The position numbers and the translations under genes were made by a program. Positions 1-12,200 of a stretch of 64,000 bases of DNA are shown here, one piece after another. A model generated the notes under the pieces. It worked only from the letters and a program-made list of their open reading frames with translations. It was not told the DNA's origin and did not search any database. Each line of letters opens with the position of its first letter. The stretch's first letter is position 1. The DNA lies in contig NW_019211455.1 of NCBI RefSeq assembly GCF_002443255.2, forward strand, positions 9,333,959 to 9,397,958, written 5' to 3'. Origin of the DNA: Varroa destructor. Lineage: Eukaryota; Arthropoda; Arachnida; Mesostigmata; Varroidae.

Positions 1-3000
1 GACCGTCTGTTCGACCCCACAGAATTTACGAACCTAGAGCTGTGCGAACTATGAAAAAGCAAACCATTTGACTTCGATTTGCATACTGGGAGAATGCATA
101 CTAGACCTAGAATACTGTTTCCGTTTATGCAACTGTTACTACAGCTTAACTGGCCGTTGCTAGTTCTTATTCATTTACTCGAATCGAGAAAGCTGCTAGG
201 CGAGATCATATGGGACGCAGAATGGTATAGCTCAGAGGTGGTAACGCTCGAGGACATAAGATGAAGGTTCAGTAAATCGCTGTTCCACGAGAAGGTGGAG
301 ACCCATCCTGGCCCGTTCTGTTAGGCTCCACCAAAGAATTGAATCCTTCCCCCGATTCGCATTCTAGAAACACCCGAACAGGTCAGTTAGAGAAGAGAGA
401 GCTGAAAGGGAAGCGAATTCGTGTATTCTGCCCACAGCCGGTTTTCCCAATAGACTTGCCATGGACACGCATGGGTTTCGTAGAGCATGCCCAAACTGGC
501 CCTTTGTTTCACTGACACAGACCAGAAACAAGGCTGAAACAGCACTGCCTGCCTGCCTGCATTGTATTCTTCTCTATGTATACGCGCTTGCGAATAATGC
601 CGGGCATCGGCAAGCACTGGCTCGTTGTTCCGCGTCGTGGTAGTGGTACAATCTGTTCGCTACGATAATCAGACTTGATATCGAACATGACTGGTCAACT
701 AAACAAGCAGTTCTATATATGAATGCCCATGTAAATAGCGTTGGTGCTTTTTAAACGCGTCTTCTTTTGACAATGTACTAGGCAATAAAAACTTACAAGA
801 ACACCGCTCATGTCACACCCAAGCAGTGGCGAAACCCGTTAAGAACAACTTTCATTGTTGAGCGTTATTTACCGATTGCGGCTCGAGGGTTTTTTTGGCA
901 TGGATGGCAAGCGCGGCCTGTACCTAATGGATGGATAGAAGATAAAGTCGACCACCACAAAACAACCGGCGGCAATGGAAAACTTCGTTTTAGACAACGT
1001 TTAGAAGACTTCGTATAATTATTATTATTATTAAAAAGTTCTATATGAGATCTCGTGTCGCAAAGCTGGTCATAACACATTCACAGGGCCTCGAAACAGA
1101 TAATATGGGAAATATTAGCAGTTAAGAGCGCGCTATCGATTCGTGCGATAGAATAGGAAAACTCAAAACGTCACCGTTCACATCGTTCAGCTTCGAACTT
1201 GCCCGTCAACGGGTTGAACAGCGGCAGGAATTTCTACATGAAATGTTATCGTTAATAGTTCGTTTGTTTTTTTGTCAAACGTAAAAATGTGCATCTATTT
1301 GGTAGAGTTGGCAGTTACAATTCTGTTCACATCTGTGTAATATCGAAATGTTCTTAACCGCTCACATAATTTATGGCACACCTTGTAGGACTTGATTGAC
1401 TTCGGACCAACATGGTCAGTACACAGTATTTGCTATTTGACTATTTCGTACCTTCCAAGATTTTCTCAACTATGTCGTCGTGCGTTCACTTCAGGCACTA
1501 TCTGGTTGACAGCTCGGCAGCCCCCTTGCACGAACGCTGCACTCCTAACAATCCTGTTTCTAGCGGCTACAGCCAGTCAACGCACTCAGACATACTCGAA
1601 AAAAAGGAAAACTTTCGAAAACCTTTCATTTTGAAGATTTCCCGTTTTCGGCCCATGTACCATTTAGGGCTTGCTACAGGTAAAGTGGTAGAACCAAGTT
1701 AAGCGTTCTGGCTTTGATGAGCGCTTTAGCCAGGCTGGGGAGAGACCGCAGCTTGCGCAACAAGAACTGCTCGCAGTTTTCGAGCATCTCTCTCTGTACC
1801 CACCTTCTTTAAGTGTTCATTCTTTTGCAAGCGAGTCTGAAAAGGGGCAAAAAACAAGCTGTACAGAAGACATAGAGGGGCCTGTCTCAGCCGTGTCGCT
1901 GATTTATTGGTGTGGAGAGATGGCATAACCTGGCTACTGTCACCAGCTCAAACTTGAACTCCTCTCACTTGCGCGCATGCCTAGTGGCAATCGGCCACTG
2001 GTGTCCATTTTTTTAGTTTTTCCTGTACCACAAAGTTAATGCGGAGCTGGCGGTATAGTAAGGCGGCGATGGCCCTGAGTAGTATCTAGATCAACTAGAA
2101 GGTCGCAGGACACGATGCGTTGATGCGGCTCACGTCGCTACTCAAAGCAGAGGCCGGATGATAGACGTTGGCCAGAGGAAGAAGAAATCAAGACCGTTAA
2201 AGTAAGAATAGGTGTGGTTTGCTGCAACGACTAAGCTAAAGAAAGAGGAATACATGTAGCGGGTCGGTCTCGATTTAATCGGCTGCAGGCTTTCACCAAT
2301 GCTATCTTGATGGTAGTTGTGATTACGGCGTAGCTACTCCTATAGTTGCACGCCCATAGCGTATCGTTGGTACGACGCTACCGGGCCTAGGCTGGCTAGT
2401 GCACATGTATGCAGTACGGAAAACGAAATCGATTGTTGACGGCGGTGACGAACAACTTATTGAGCGAGATTGAAAGGAGAGAAGCGTCTTCTCTAAATCT
2501 CCTTGCCACCAGTATGGCGAACAAAGCTTGATAGTTTTCTCAGCGAAACAGGAAAACAGCGCGGTTTGAAGAAAAGTCTCTTTTTCCTTGCTGTAGAAGC
2601 AAACGAAGGACCTAAGACAAACATAATCGTAGGGGTATTAAGTAGGGTTCAAGAAACTTGTAACACCCCGGGCTACCCGTATAGGGCGGGAAACGGTAGC
2701 TCGCAACGGGTAAACGAATTCGGTAGTTTACAAGCTTCATTTAGCTTTTTCTGTCTTGATCCAGTTTGCCTGACCTCGCCCCCTACTTCCCTCAGGAACA
2801 GTAATAATACGCCTCAAACAGATAGGGCCGGTTATGAGTATAGAATAAATAGTTTGCTTGTAAGGTACTCCAGAGACAAAAAAGGACGAAAGAAGTCTTC
2901 AGGCAGACTACGAGGAATTCTTTGGTCTGACTAGTAGCTCCTAGCGCAGGTCTTGTTGGATGAAAGCTTAGTTTAAAAGTGACCCTCTACGAACCCAGAA

Positions 3001-5862
3001 GACAGCAAGGTTGATGGCGGTTGCCTCATATTTTTCAAGTCGCTTCCTTGAAGAATATAAACCAGTCGCTTTTTAGCTACCACTATCGTGCTTTCGCCAT
3101 TGACATGACCTGCGATACTCGAGAGGGCGTCAGCAGGACATCCTAACCTGCAAGCGAGCCGGCAGCTAAGTGGGATGTCGCAATTGACTAAGGTAGATTT
3201 ATTGAGCTAGGAGACCTTACGAGGAACGAGCGCGCAATTTTTACAGTGGAAAAAGATTCGTCTAACTCTTACTTGTTGACGTATATTTCATAGTAACATA
3301 TATTTAATAGTTCATTTGTATAAAATATCAGGATCTACATTTTGCGGCCTGAAATAGGGATAGGCTACAAGTCGTAGCCGCGAAATAGCTTGACTACCAT
3401 TTCAGCAAGTAGTTTTCAATTCAAACATGAGCATGAATTCCTGACCTAGCGGGCCTAAGAAAAGCGGGATGCACATGCTCGGGATACGTTTGAACATATA
3501 GGTACCACATGATACCATAAACACCATTCGTCCATAATAGCGGCGATAGAAACAATCAATACATAACCGGACGTTCAAACTCCACTCAGAGGTACCAGTG
3601 ACAATTCCACTGGGTAGAGCGGTAAGTTCTTAACCATGTCAAGGCGTTCCGCAGAAGAGCTGAAAGTCGACAATGTGACTGTTTTCGGTCGCTTAGTAGT
3701 CGATATGGCATAACAATATGGAGTAACGGCTAGAAATTACATTTTCTGAGGAGAGCACAAACTATCAAGCTCCTTTCACCTTCTGAGTCCCTTATCGTAG
3801 CTGCTGTACTGAGCGTCGCAGCCCTGCTCCTGAATTAACACGTGGGTAGTTATTTTCGCTCTTTTACAAACCTACTCTTGTTTGTCATTTAACACATGTT
3901 CGACAGTAGCTCCGCGGGCCTCATCCCCGTCGATGACGTCAGCGGATTATGGTGTTCTCCTTTCGGAGCTCATTTGGAATTGTTTTTTAATAATTCTCGT
4001 TTTATGGCAGACAGTAAGCAAAACCAATGCGGCTTGAACAAGCACCCCTCACCATTGTGGGCTTTTGGCCCTCCAATGACTGCAATCATTTTCTCGCCTG
4101 TCGGGTTTTTAATATACGTATAGCACCGCTGACAGTGGTTGTGCGTAGAACTGCTGCAAGGCAGCCGCCGGCCTTATTGTCCGGCGACTAGCAGGGATAA
4201 AAGAACGTTAGGGTGGGCTGAAAAACGTTCTTCTTCCTTGCTCTTGCCTTTACCTAGCACTTGGCTATTCGGTGAATACAGTTCCGCCCTAAGAGTTCGC
4301 CGGGTCAGTCGATGTACTGGGTCCTTCGGAATAATCATGTTTTTCAAGAGACATGTTGGCACCACTTGCATCCGTCAGCAGAGTTCTCAGTAGAAACACA
4401 ACGGTGGATGGCTTCTAGGCGCTTGCCTCGACCATTCCAGGGTAGGTCAGCCAAGCCAGCACATAATATATGGCGCAGAACTAACCCGAAAAAGGAGCTG
4501 GCTCCATTTCAATGAGGCGACTCCGGGTATCGCTGTGCATTCCGCTCACTGGTTGAAAAGAAGGCACCTATTTAAGATTTTCATAAGCATTATATATATT
4601 GTACGAAGACTAATAGGTGAAGATAGCAACGATGGCAGCTAGCTTCTATATAGAATAGACCAAAGGTATTATCAAGTAGAACATTACATTACGCGTGCGC
4701 AAACGTTGTTGACTACCTAACCATTCGGTAACTGTCAGAGATGGAAAGAGCAAAGTCTGAAAACGGCAACTATGCCAACTACAATGAATATCTCACGCGC
4801 TAATGTGGCAACTTACAATACGACGCCTATCCATGGCCGGTTTGGATAATGTCTAGGAGCCAGAAAGTGTAGCCGGGGTAGGTTTCGCTGCGGCTTCTTC
4901 GTCAGAACCACAGGATGGCATAATAATCATACGCCATGGCGATGTTTCGTTTACACTGCAACGACGGCCGCATGTTCATGGTTACCAACGTATAAATTAC
5001 TCAGGCCTAGCGAGCTCAGCCTTGGCCGGGCTGTTGCTATTCATTGTTTGTTCATCCTCAAAATGATTCCGCCATGGCGTCGTCGGCTTACGTTAAGAGT
5101 TTGCGAGAATGCTCGTCACTAGACGACGAAAAAGCTCTTTCTCGAACATTTTGAATGGTTTTAATTAAGTTGAAATTACTAGGTCTAAATATTTGCGTGC
5201 ATTTAGGATGACAACCGGTTTGTTGATGCCGTTATAATTAAATAAATATCCTTAGAGTTCAATGGCGTAGTTCGTGCCTGTACGTTTTGTAGCATATTAG
5301 TGGAAGCCAATGCCTATTTAATTTGATGGGGCCATTGGCATCAACGTGCACGACGCGTGTTTTGGCAGCGCGCTACAGAGCCGATGAAAACCCGAACATC
5401 AAAGCTCGACGAGTGTTTAATACTTGAAACTACATTGCGAAAGGGTTGTAGACCTCGAAACGGTATTAAATCAAATGAATATATTAATCTATTCAACCAT
5501 GAAACATTAGAGCCTTCGTCGTTTTCGCTCTGTCGTTACATAGAAAACCGTTGTTTTGGTCTTCTATATCTGGGATTGTACGACAAAAATGGATCAATAA
5601 ACAATGTTGTTTCGATTCAACTACGCCCTTGTTTCCTGACTTGCCCTTTTCTTCTGAATACTATCAGAGAACACACTAATATTCGTGCTAACGTGCTCGA
5701 AGGAAGAATGTCCGGCGGTTAGTGCCGTGCTCCAAGTTAGACTTGACAATGTTCGTTAATCCCTCGACGAAGAGATAAGGTAAATGTCTTCGATCTAGCG
5801 CGTCTTCGGATAAATATACCATGCTAACTTATGCTTCTGTCTGAATGTTCATCTGATTGCAG
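1..5862. other. Non-coding: upstream intron of the Cav1 gene (or 5' flank)
   Basis: No exon is recognisable here. Segment IS1 and the N-terminal region of a Cav1 channel must precede the exon at 5863, but none of the open stretches (longest about 143 codons at 2503-2934) resembles them. The 3' end reads as a normal acceptor, with a pyrimidine-rich run ending in TTGCAG just before 5863. The only visible repeat is a short (ATT)n at about 1018-1033. This is most simply a long intron whose 5' exon lies outside the window. Confidence 0.7.
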
Positions 5863-6226
5863 GAGAAAATCGAATACATATTTCTGGTGATATTTACAGC
5901 GGAATGTTTCATGAAGATAATCGCCTACGGGTTTGTTATGCATCCCGGCGCGTACCTCCGCAATTCGTGGAACTTTCTCGACTTTGTCATTGTCGTTATT
6001 GGCCTATTATCGACGGCCCTGTCAACATTTATGAAGGAGGGTTTCGACGTGAAGGCGCTCCGAGCTTTCAGGGTGCTTCGGCCCCTTCGACTTGTCTCAG
6101 GAGTGCCTAGCCTCCAAGTGGTGTTGAATTCGATCCTCAAGGCCATGGTGCCATTGTTCCACATTGCATTACTCGTCGTGTTCGTCATTATCATCTATGC
6201 CATCATAGGTCTCGAACTGTTCTCTG
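5863..6226 (+). CDS. Ca-alpha1D: Cav1 exon: domain I S2 to S5
   Basis: The acceptor TTGCAG precedes Glu-Lys-Ile-Glu-Tyr, the start of IS2. The 121 codons run through IS2 (residues 1-24), IS3 (about 36-54), the IS4 voltage sensor with Arg at 67, 70, 73 and 76 in [12 protein letters not shown], the S4-S5 linker and IS5 ending LELFSG. The run after S4 ([19 protein letters not shown]) is a Cav1 hallmark. The donor GTAAGT at 6227 splits a glycine codon (phase 1). The IS2 acidic gating-charge partners and all S4 charges are present. Confidence 0.97.
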
Positions 6227-9200
6227 GTAAGTGAACGGTCACCTGGCACAGCGCCCTAATTGAAAAAAACTTGCCACTAACTGTTTGAGTTCCCTAACCA
6301 ATCGAACGGAATAGCTGACGCCTTGACCATATGCGGCTGGCATAAGTGTAAGCGAAACGAGTACCAACGAAGTCCTATGCGATTTTCACTCGTGGAAAAT
6401 TTTAATATGACAAACAAACATGGACATCGTCATGAAATAGCTAGGTTAATAACGGTACTAACACCTTATGTGTAACGCGTGAAGGCGTATGTAATAAATA
6501 CACTAACATAAGTGCAACTAAACACGTGATCTATTTTTCTAATTTATATTACGCAATATATCCCAAATTATTTACCGTTGTTGATGTCGATTTCAGGCAA
6601 GCTTCACATGCGATGCCTGCACGATATCTCGCAGGAACCGGAGGGCATGGAAAACCCGTGCGCCAAACCGGGCCATTCGGGCTACCAGTGTCCTCCAAAT
6701 TATACTTGTCACGACGGCTGGGAGGGACCCAATTTTGGCATCACGAACTTCGACAACATTGGTCTAGCCATGCTCACTGTATTCATATGCGTAACCAATG
6801 AAGGCTGGACTGGAGTACGTACTACGGACTCACACCTTTCGCGATACTTAAGATAAATGATGCTTCCCTGGTGGCACCAGCTATTACGTTCTTAACTTTT
6901 CCAGCTTCCTCTCTGAAACCTATAAGAGACGATATCTACTTAAAATCCGATACATTCGATTCCTTTATTTAAAGTGAAACTAACTAAAAATGCTCAAAAA
7001 CAAAGACCTGACGAGTCCTGTTTTCACAGAACCTAAATTTCCTACCGTTTTATTTTTCGCCTGCCTTTTCATTCTAATTCAGCACGCCCACCCTCGCGTT
7101 CTCATTTATTATGTATAGGTATATTTGTGGAAGCGCAGTGTTAACCGATAAAGGTGATCCTCGAGCGGCCGTCGTAGATAAGTAAAGCTTCGTGTCGTTT
7201 TGCCTTACCAAATCCTGTGGCTAAAAATGCTCACATTCTTAGCTGACGTTCGACAGTGGTGAGCGATCAGTAAAGACCTCCTTTTCGGACACCTACTTTA
7301 CATTTCGGCTTCATTGTGTTCTCTACGTTGTTTTTGGTGAGAGCCGAGCGTTATATATCTTCTGAACTCTGATTTGGCCGGAGGAGGAATAGCCTGATCT
7401 CGAGATACCTAGTATATGGCCCTCACAGCTCACCGCTGCTAAGAAAAAAAAGTGCGCGGGAGTCTGCGACTCCTGCCTTTTCCGCCCAAAGAGCAAACAT
7501 CAAGTGAATTCTTGTTGCCAACTGTAGACAGGACGTTCGACACCGGTCTTCGTGACAGCTGCATCTCTTCAGCTGAATTTAGGAGCAACAACGGCCAGAA
7601 CGTTGCTTATATTCGAAGGACTCTTTCTTACGATATGTTTGTTCTGTCGATCCCTCTTTGTAGGACATGGGTCTCCCGTAGTACCGTTTGTCGTGGACGT
7701 TGTTTCTTGTGCTACATGCCATCCCGTGACCCTTTCGGATGTCCACACAAAAAAGATGAGCAATAAAGTCTATCAAACAAATTATACTATCATCGCTAAG
7801 TTACAAATGGGCCTGGTAGATGCAATTTGGCTAGCTAGAATTTACGCAAAGAGGAATACTGATGCTGAATTGTATAAGTAGAATGAGCGGGAAATGCTAT
7901 ACAACATTGTAGTCTTATACGGCATTCAAGCTGTCATACCTTTTGTTAGGTCTACCTTTTGTTGCACGAGGCCATGAAATTATTGCTGATAACGCTGATC
8001 AACACTACGCGTCATTATCAGGATTATGCTATTAAATAGCACGGTGACCCAGTTTGCAACCGTATACTCAAAAGGGTATCAACAAGATCAAGCCGTTTTA
8101 ATGTTTGGTTTTAATATGCTGCCACACTTATGTTATTCTATATACCAACCTCGAGTAGCATTACTTGATGAATGTGCCCGTCGACAACATTGAATTAGTG
8201 TGCGGTTGTATTGTGAAGTACCCCCGCTTCAAGTCCTGTCCTCGTAATTGAACCGCTTCGTTATAGGGTTTCTTTTAATGCTGTTAGCTGTGGCCTTAGA
8301 TAAGACCTTTTTACGCTATTTCGCTTTTCGTTGGCTCATGCTACGCTCCGTGTCTCTAAGGCTTTCGGTAGCCGAGGTCTCAAAATACATCCGGCCACTA
8401 TGCTTTACGTACCCTATGCTCTACACACGAAAGTTTCTTCGCGACAGGCAATTTATGTATTCGGCACATTATGCAGTCATTGGAAAATATCTATCGGTTA
8501 TTTGATACGGCCTGCGTTTTGCTTAGTATCAACAGATATGCCCAAGGTTTTTTTCGTCGTCGTCGTCGTGTGCGCGTGCAGACAGGCCTTGTAGGAGCGT
8601 TCATCTGGCCAAACAGGAATGAGCGGCTTCCCGTTCGTGGTACTTTTCTCGCCTATGTTGAACGAAATATCTGCAATTTCGAAGATGTCCATCTTCGATT
8701 TAAGCGTGGAGCTGTGTGCATATATATAAGGGTCCTAACAAAGAACTTAAAAACCTCCGACCAAGTTCTATGAGCTCGTAGAGCGTCGTTCTTCCATGGG
8801 TCATCTCTCTGCCAAGCCAATCGGTATACATGTACATATGTGACTGGGAAGACGGAGTATGAGCGAGGTGGTCTAATCAAGAGCGAGGTTAGATGGAAAC
8901 AAACAGGCGGCACCAGGCGCGGATGATGGGATTCGCAGTACGCGTAGGAGAATTTCAGCCGAGCAAATTTGAAATCGCCTCTCAATCAGCAAACAAACTG
9001 TTTCTTCCTTAGGACTCAGCTGGTTTTATAACCCACTCAAAAATGCAAAGAAACAGCTAACATGTCTAGGAAATGCAGATTCGCCCAGTTGGAAAGCTGT
9101 AGGAAACGTGCCGTGCAGAACAACCAATCATATACGTTCCACCCATGTGCCTTCACAGAGGGCTGGTGGCCGACATAGAGGATTGAGCACAACGACTCGA

Positions 9201-12200
9201 TGAATGACTGTCGTCTGTGTCCCGCTTCGAGACGGCGAAATCATTTAAAGCATTCACTAAGACTTATATGGATATACTCGTAACGTGCAACATGTAGAAC
9301 GCAAAAAAAAACATGCGAAACGGCCCCATAATCATGTACGCGTGTTCCATTCTTATGTGACCTTTAAAACATAGCAAGCGCATGCATGGTGCCTAAAATA
9401 TATGCACCTACTGGTTGATAGTTTTTCGTGGCTCCACCTAGACCTATTGGAAAATTTTCATCACACACCTCGTACCATGTAAAAATAGTCCGGATCTATA
9501 ACAGAGTCTCGGAGAGTATTAGCACCTAAGGTAGAGCTGAAAAATTGACAAAGTAGCGGTATTTGATTGGGTTTATAGGACCGGCCTCGGCTATTTCACA
9601 ATTAACCTATAGATAATATGTACTTTTTGCAATAAAATATTTCCGAAGTGGCGCTGTTGCTAATCCCGTGCTTGAATGATTATATCTCCTTGATTCCAGG
9701 TACTATATAATATGAATGACGCCGTAGGAAACGAATGGCCATGGATATATTTTGTGTCTCTGATCATTCTGGGGTCATTCTTCGTGCTGAACCTCGTTCT
9801 CGGTGTATTATCAGGAGAATTCTCCAAAGAAAGGGAAAAAGCAAAAGCCCGAGGCGACTTTCACAAATTGCGTGAAAAGCAACAAATTGAAGAAGATCTT
9901 CGAGGATACCTGGACTGGATCACACAAGCGGAAGATGCAGAAGACAAAGTGAGCATTTACATAAAGTCAAACAACGATAAATACACACACACACACACAT
10001 ACACAGGAATACGCTGACCAAAATGGTCAATAGTAAACCATCAAATAACAAGACAAATCTATCTCATCAACAGGCCAAGTGTCATGAACTAACATCATCA
10101 AATCGAAGTCTTCAGGCGCTCAGCACGATGCAAGATTTATCTCACTGTCAACACTGAGATTAGCATTTTTGTTTTTTTTTCTAAGCGCTTATTATGCAGT
10201 AAGGTATTTTAATAATATAATATTAATTACAATTAGCTGCCTCAATTAATTGTCTCCACTTATCACTTCATTCAAAAATGATATTCGGGTACAGTTACTT
10301 CACAAATCTACTTCAAACGAATCCCTTCGACGAATACACAAAGATATCTAATCTATTGGCATGATAGGTATCCTATAGGAAGCTCATGCAACACAGCGCA
10401 TACATCGAAAAAAGTAAACCGGAAATTTAGATTATCTCTCTGTTTTAGCGTTAGCAGGGTTAATATACAGAAAGACTATTCTACTTCTACCTAAATCGTA
10501 CCGCGGTTTGATCAGGCAAGAGAAAAGTCGAAAATGTTGTTGTTCTAAATGGTAACCTACTGCTGTTGAGCAGTGCGTCCATTCAAACAAAAGCGCCGCT
10601 TGGAAGTGCTTTGGAGCTGCGTTGTACCCGATCGGCTCGTGTTTTCTGGCTTTTTGATTGCACTCGATTACAAATGAACCCCTATAAGTTTGAAAATGTT
10701 TGAGATGGCCTTGACATGTAGTAGATGCGAAGGGGTTTATTATGTCAGTCAGCCAGATCAAGTAAGCAGGGCGAGTAGGCCCTGTCTAATCAGGCCTGGG
10801 ATAGAACGCCTAACCATAAGCGTATAACAAATGATGAAAGCTTCCTGTTAGTCACTGCTATCACTGCCATGCAGTATGGTCGGCGCTAATAATAATGTTC
10901 CAGACATGATCTGCTTAGCGATCACAGGCGGTCTAATAGAGCTATATCATTGAAAGACAGACGATGCAATGGCAGTACCAGCTTTATACGGAAAAAACGA
11001 TGGGGAGATTTTAATATTTCCGTGCCGATCAACACGCATGCTGCTTTGAGTATCAGCTACACCGCTTTAGCAGATCCAACAGGTACCAGCTGCTGTACTT
11101 CTGCCTGACGCTCTCCTTCAGTCTCCAGCTCTTTCTTGTCTATACCCCCGGCGAATAATATGATGTGAGCGGCGGCACCAAACATGCTCGTTGAGATTAG
11201 AACGCCCTTTTCAAACCGCCGCTTCTGCTGGCATTGCTGCTACCGCATCGAGCTGCTTTTCAATCGAGGTCACCGAGGCCGCCTCTGGTCTTCCTGGCCG
11301 CTGCCCGGCAACCAGGCCCTTACGTGTTATCACGATCGTGCTCAAGGTCGGCAGGGTCAAGTGCACCACCCTGACCTAAGTACCGACAGACGAACCAGTC
11401 CTGATAGCACCAAGGACAGCGACGTCATATCAGAAACAAATATTTTTTTCTGTCTTCCTCCGTTCCCCTCAAGGTTCTGGGCGTCGGTTTACGTGCATTC
11501 ATTCCACCCCGAAACAAGCTTGTCTGTGACGTTCATATAACTAGTCGGCCGTTGCAAACATATGCATAATAGGTTGTGTCTACGGAGAAATTGATTGACC
11601 AAGTAGCCTACTCAACCCAAATCGAAGGAGTCGGTATACCCAAGTACCAGCGACCAGCATTACTGCCATCATTTGGTGGAATTTTCGGCAGTTTCACCTC
11701 ATACCACCATTCCTGCCTGTTCCTGCTTACCACTGCCGTTGTCCTAGCGAATTTAGACTGATGGTTTTAGGTCAAAGGTCGATCGTCGGTTGGTTTGAAA
11801 ATAGGCCCTCTTGGGTTCCGGACCAGACAGATGCTCTGCATATATAATGGGGAAGGGAGATTGATAAGGTAAGCGAGAAGCCTGGTCCCCTCGGGCTTAG
11901 TGGATGATCGTCGGCTTATTTTAGTTTATCATCATACACGTGGGTTGATGTTGTCTTTGCACGCTTTCGACAAAAAAGATAACTGAAGATGATAGCGGTG
12001 AACACTATAAAAGATGGTAAATAAAAAGAGTCAAACATTCTGCCATCTTTTTCCTAAGTCTCTCGATTTATCTGATGGTAGTAGCCATGGTAGAGCGACT
12101 GAATAAAAGAAGCTAATTAAACAGAAATAAAACTGCTGTTGAATTTTGTCAAGCGGGAGTTAGAACGGACTTTAATGAACTTGGATTTAGTATATAATAA

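Noticed and set aside
2503..2934. 143-codon open stretch as a gene or upstream channel exon
   Set aside because: No IS1-like or other known motif and no suitable paired splice sites; consistent with chance.
5357..5722. 121-codon open stretch just upstream of the first channel exon
   Set aside because: Tested as the IS1 exon. It lacks a hydrophobic segment and the conserved IS1 residues.
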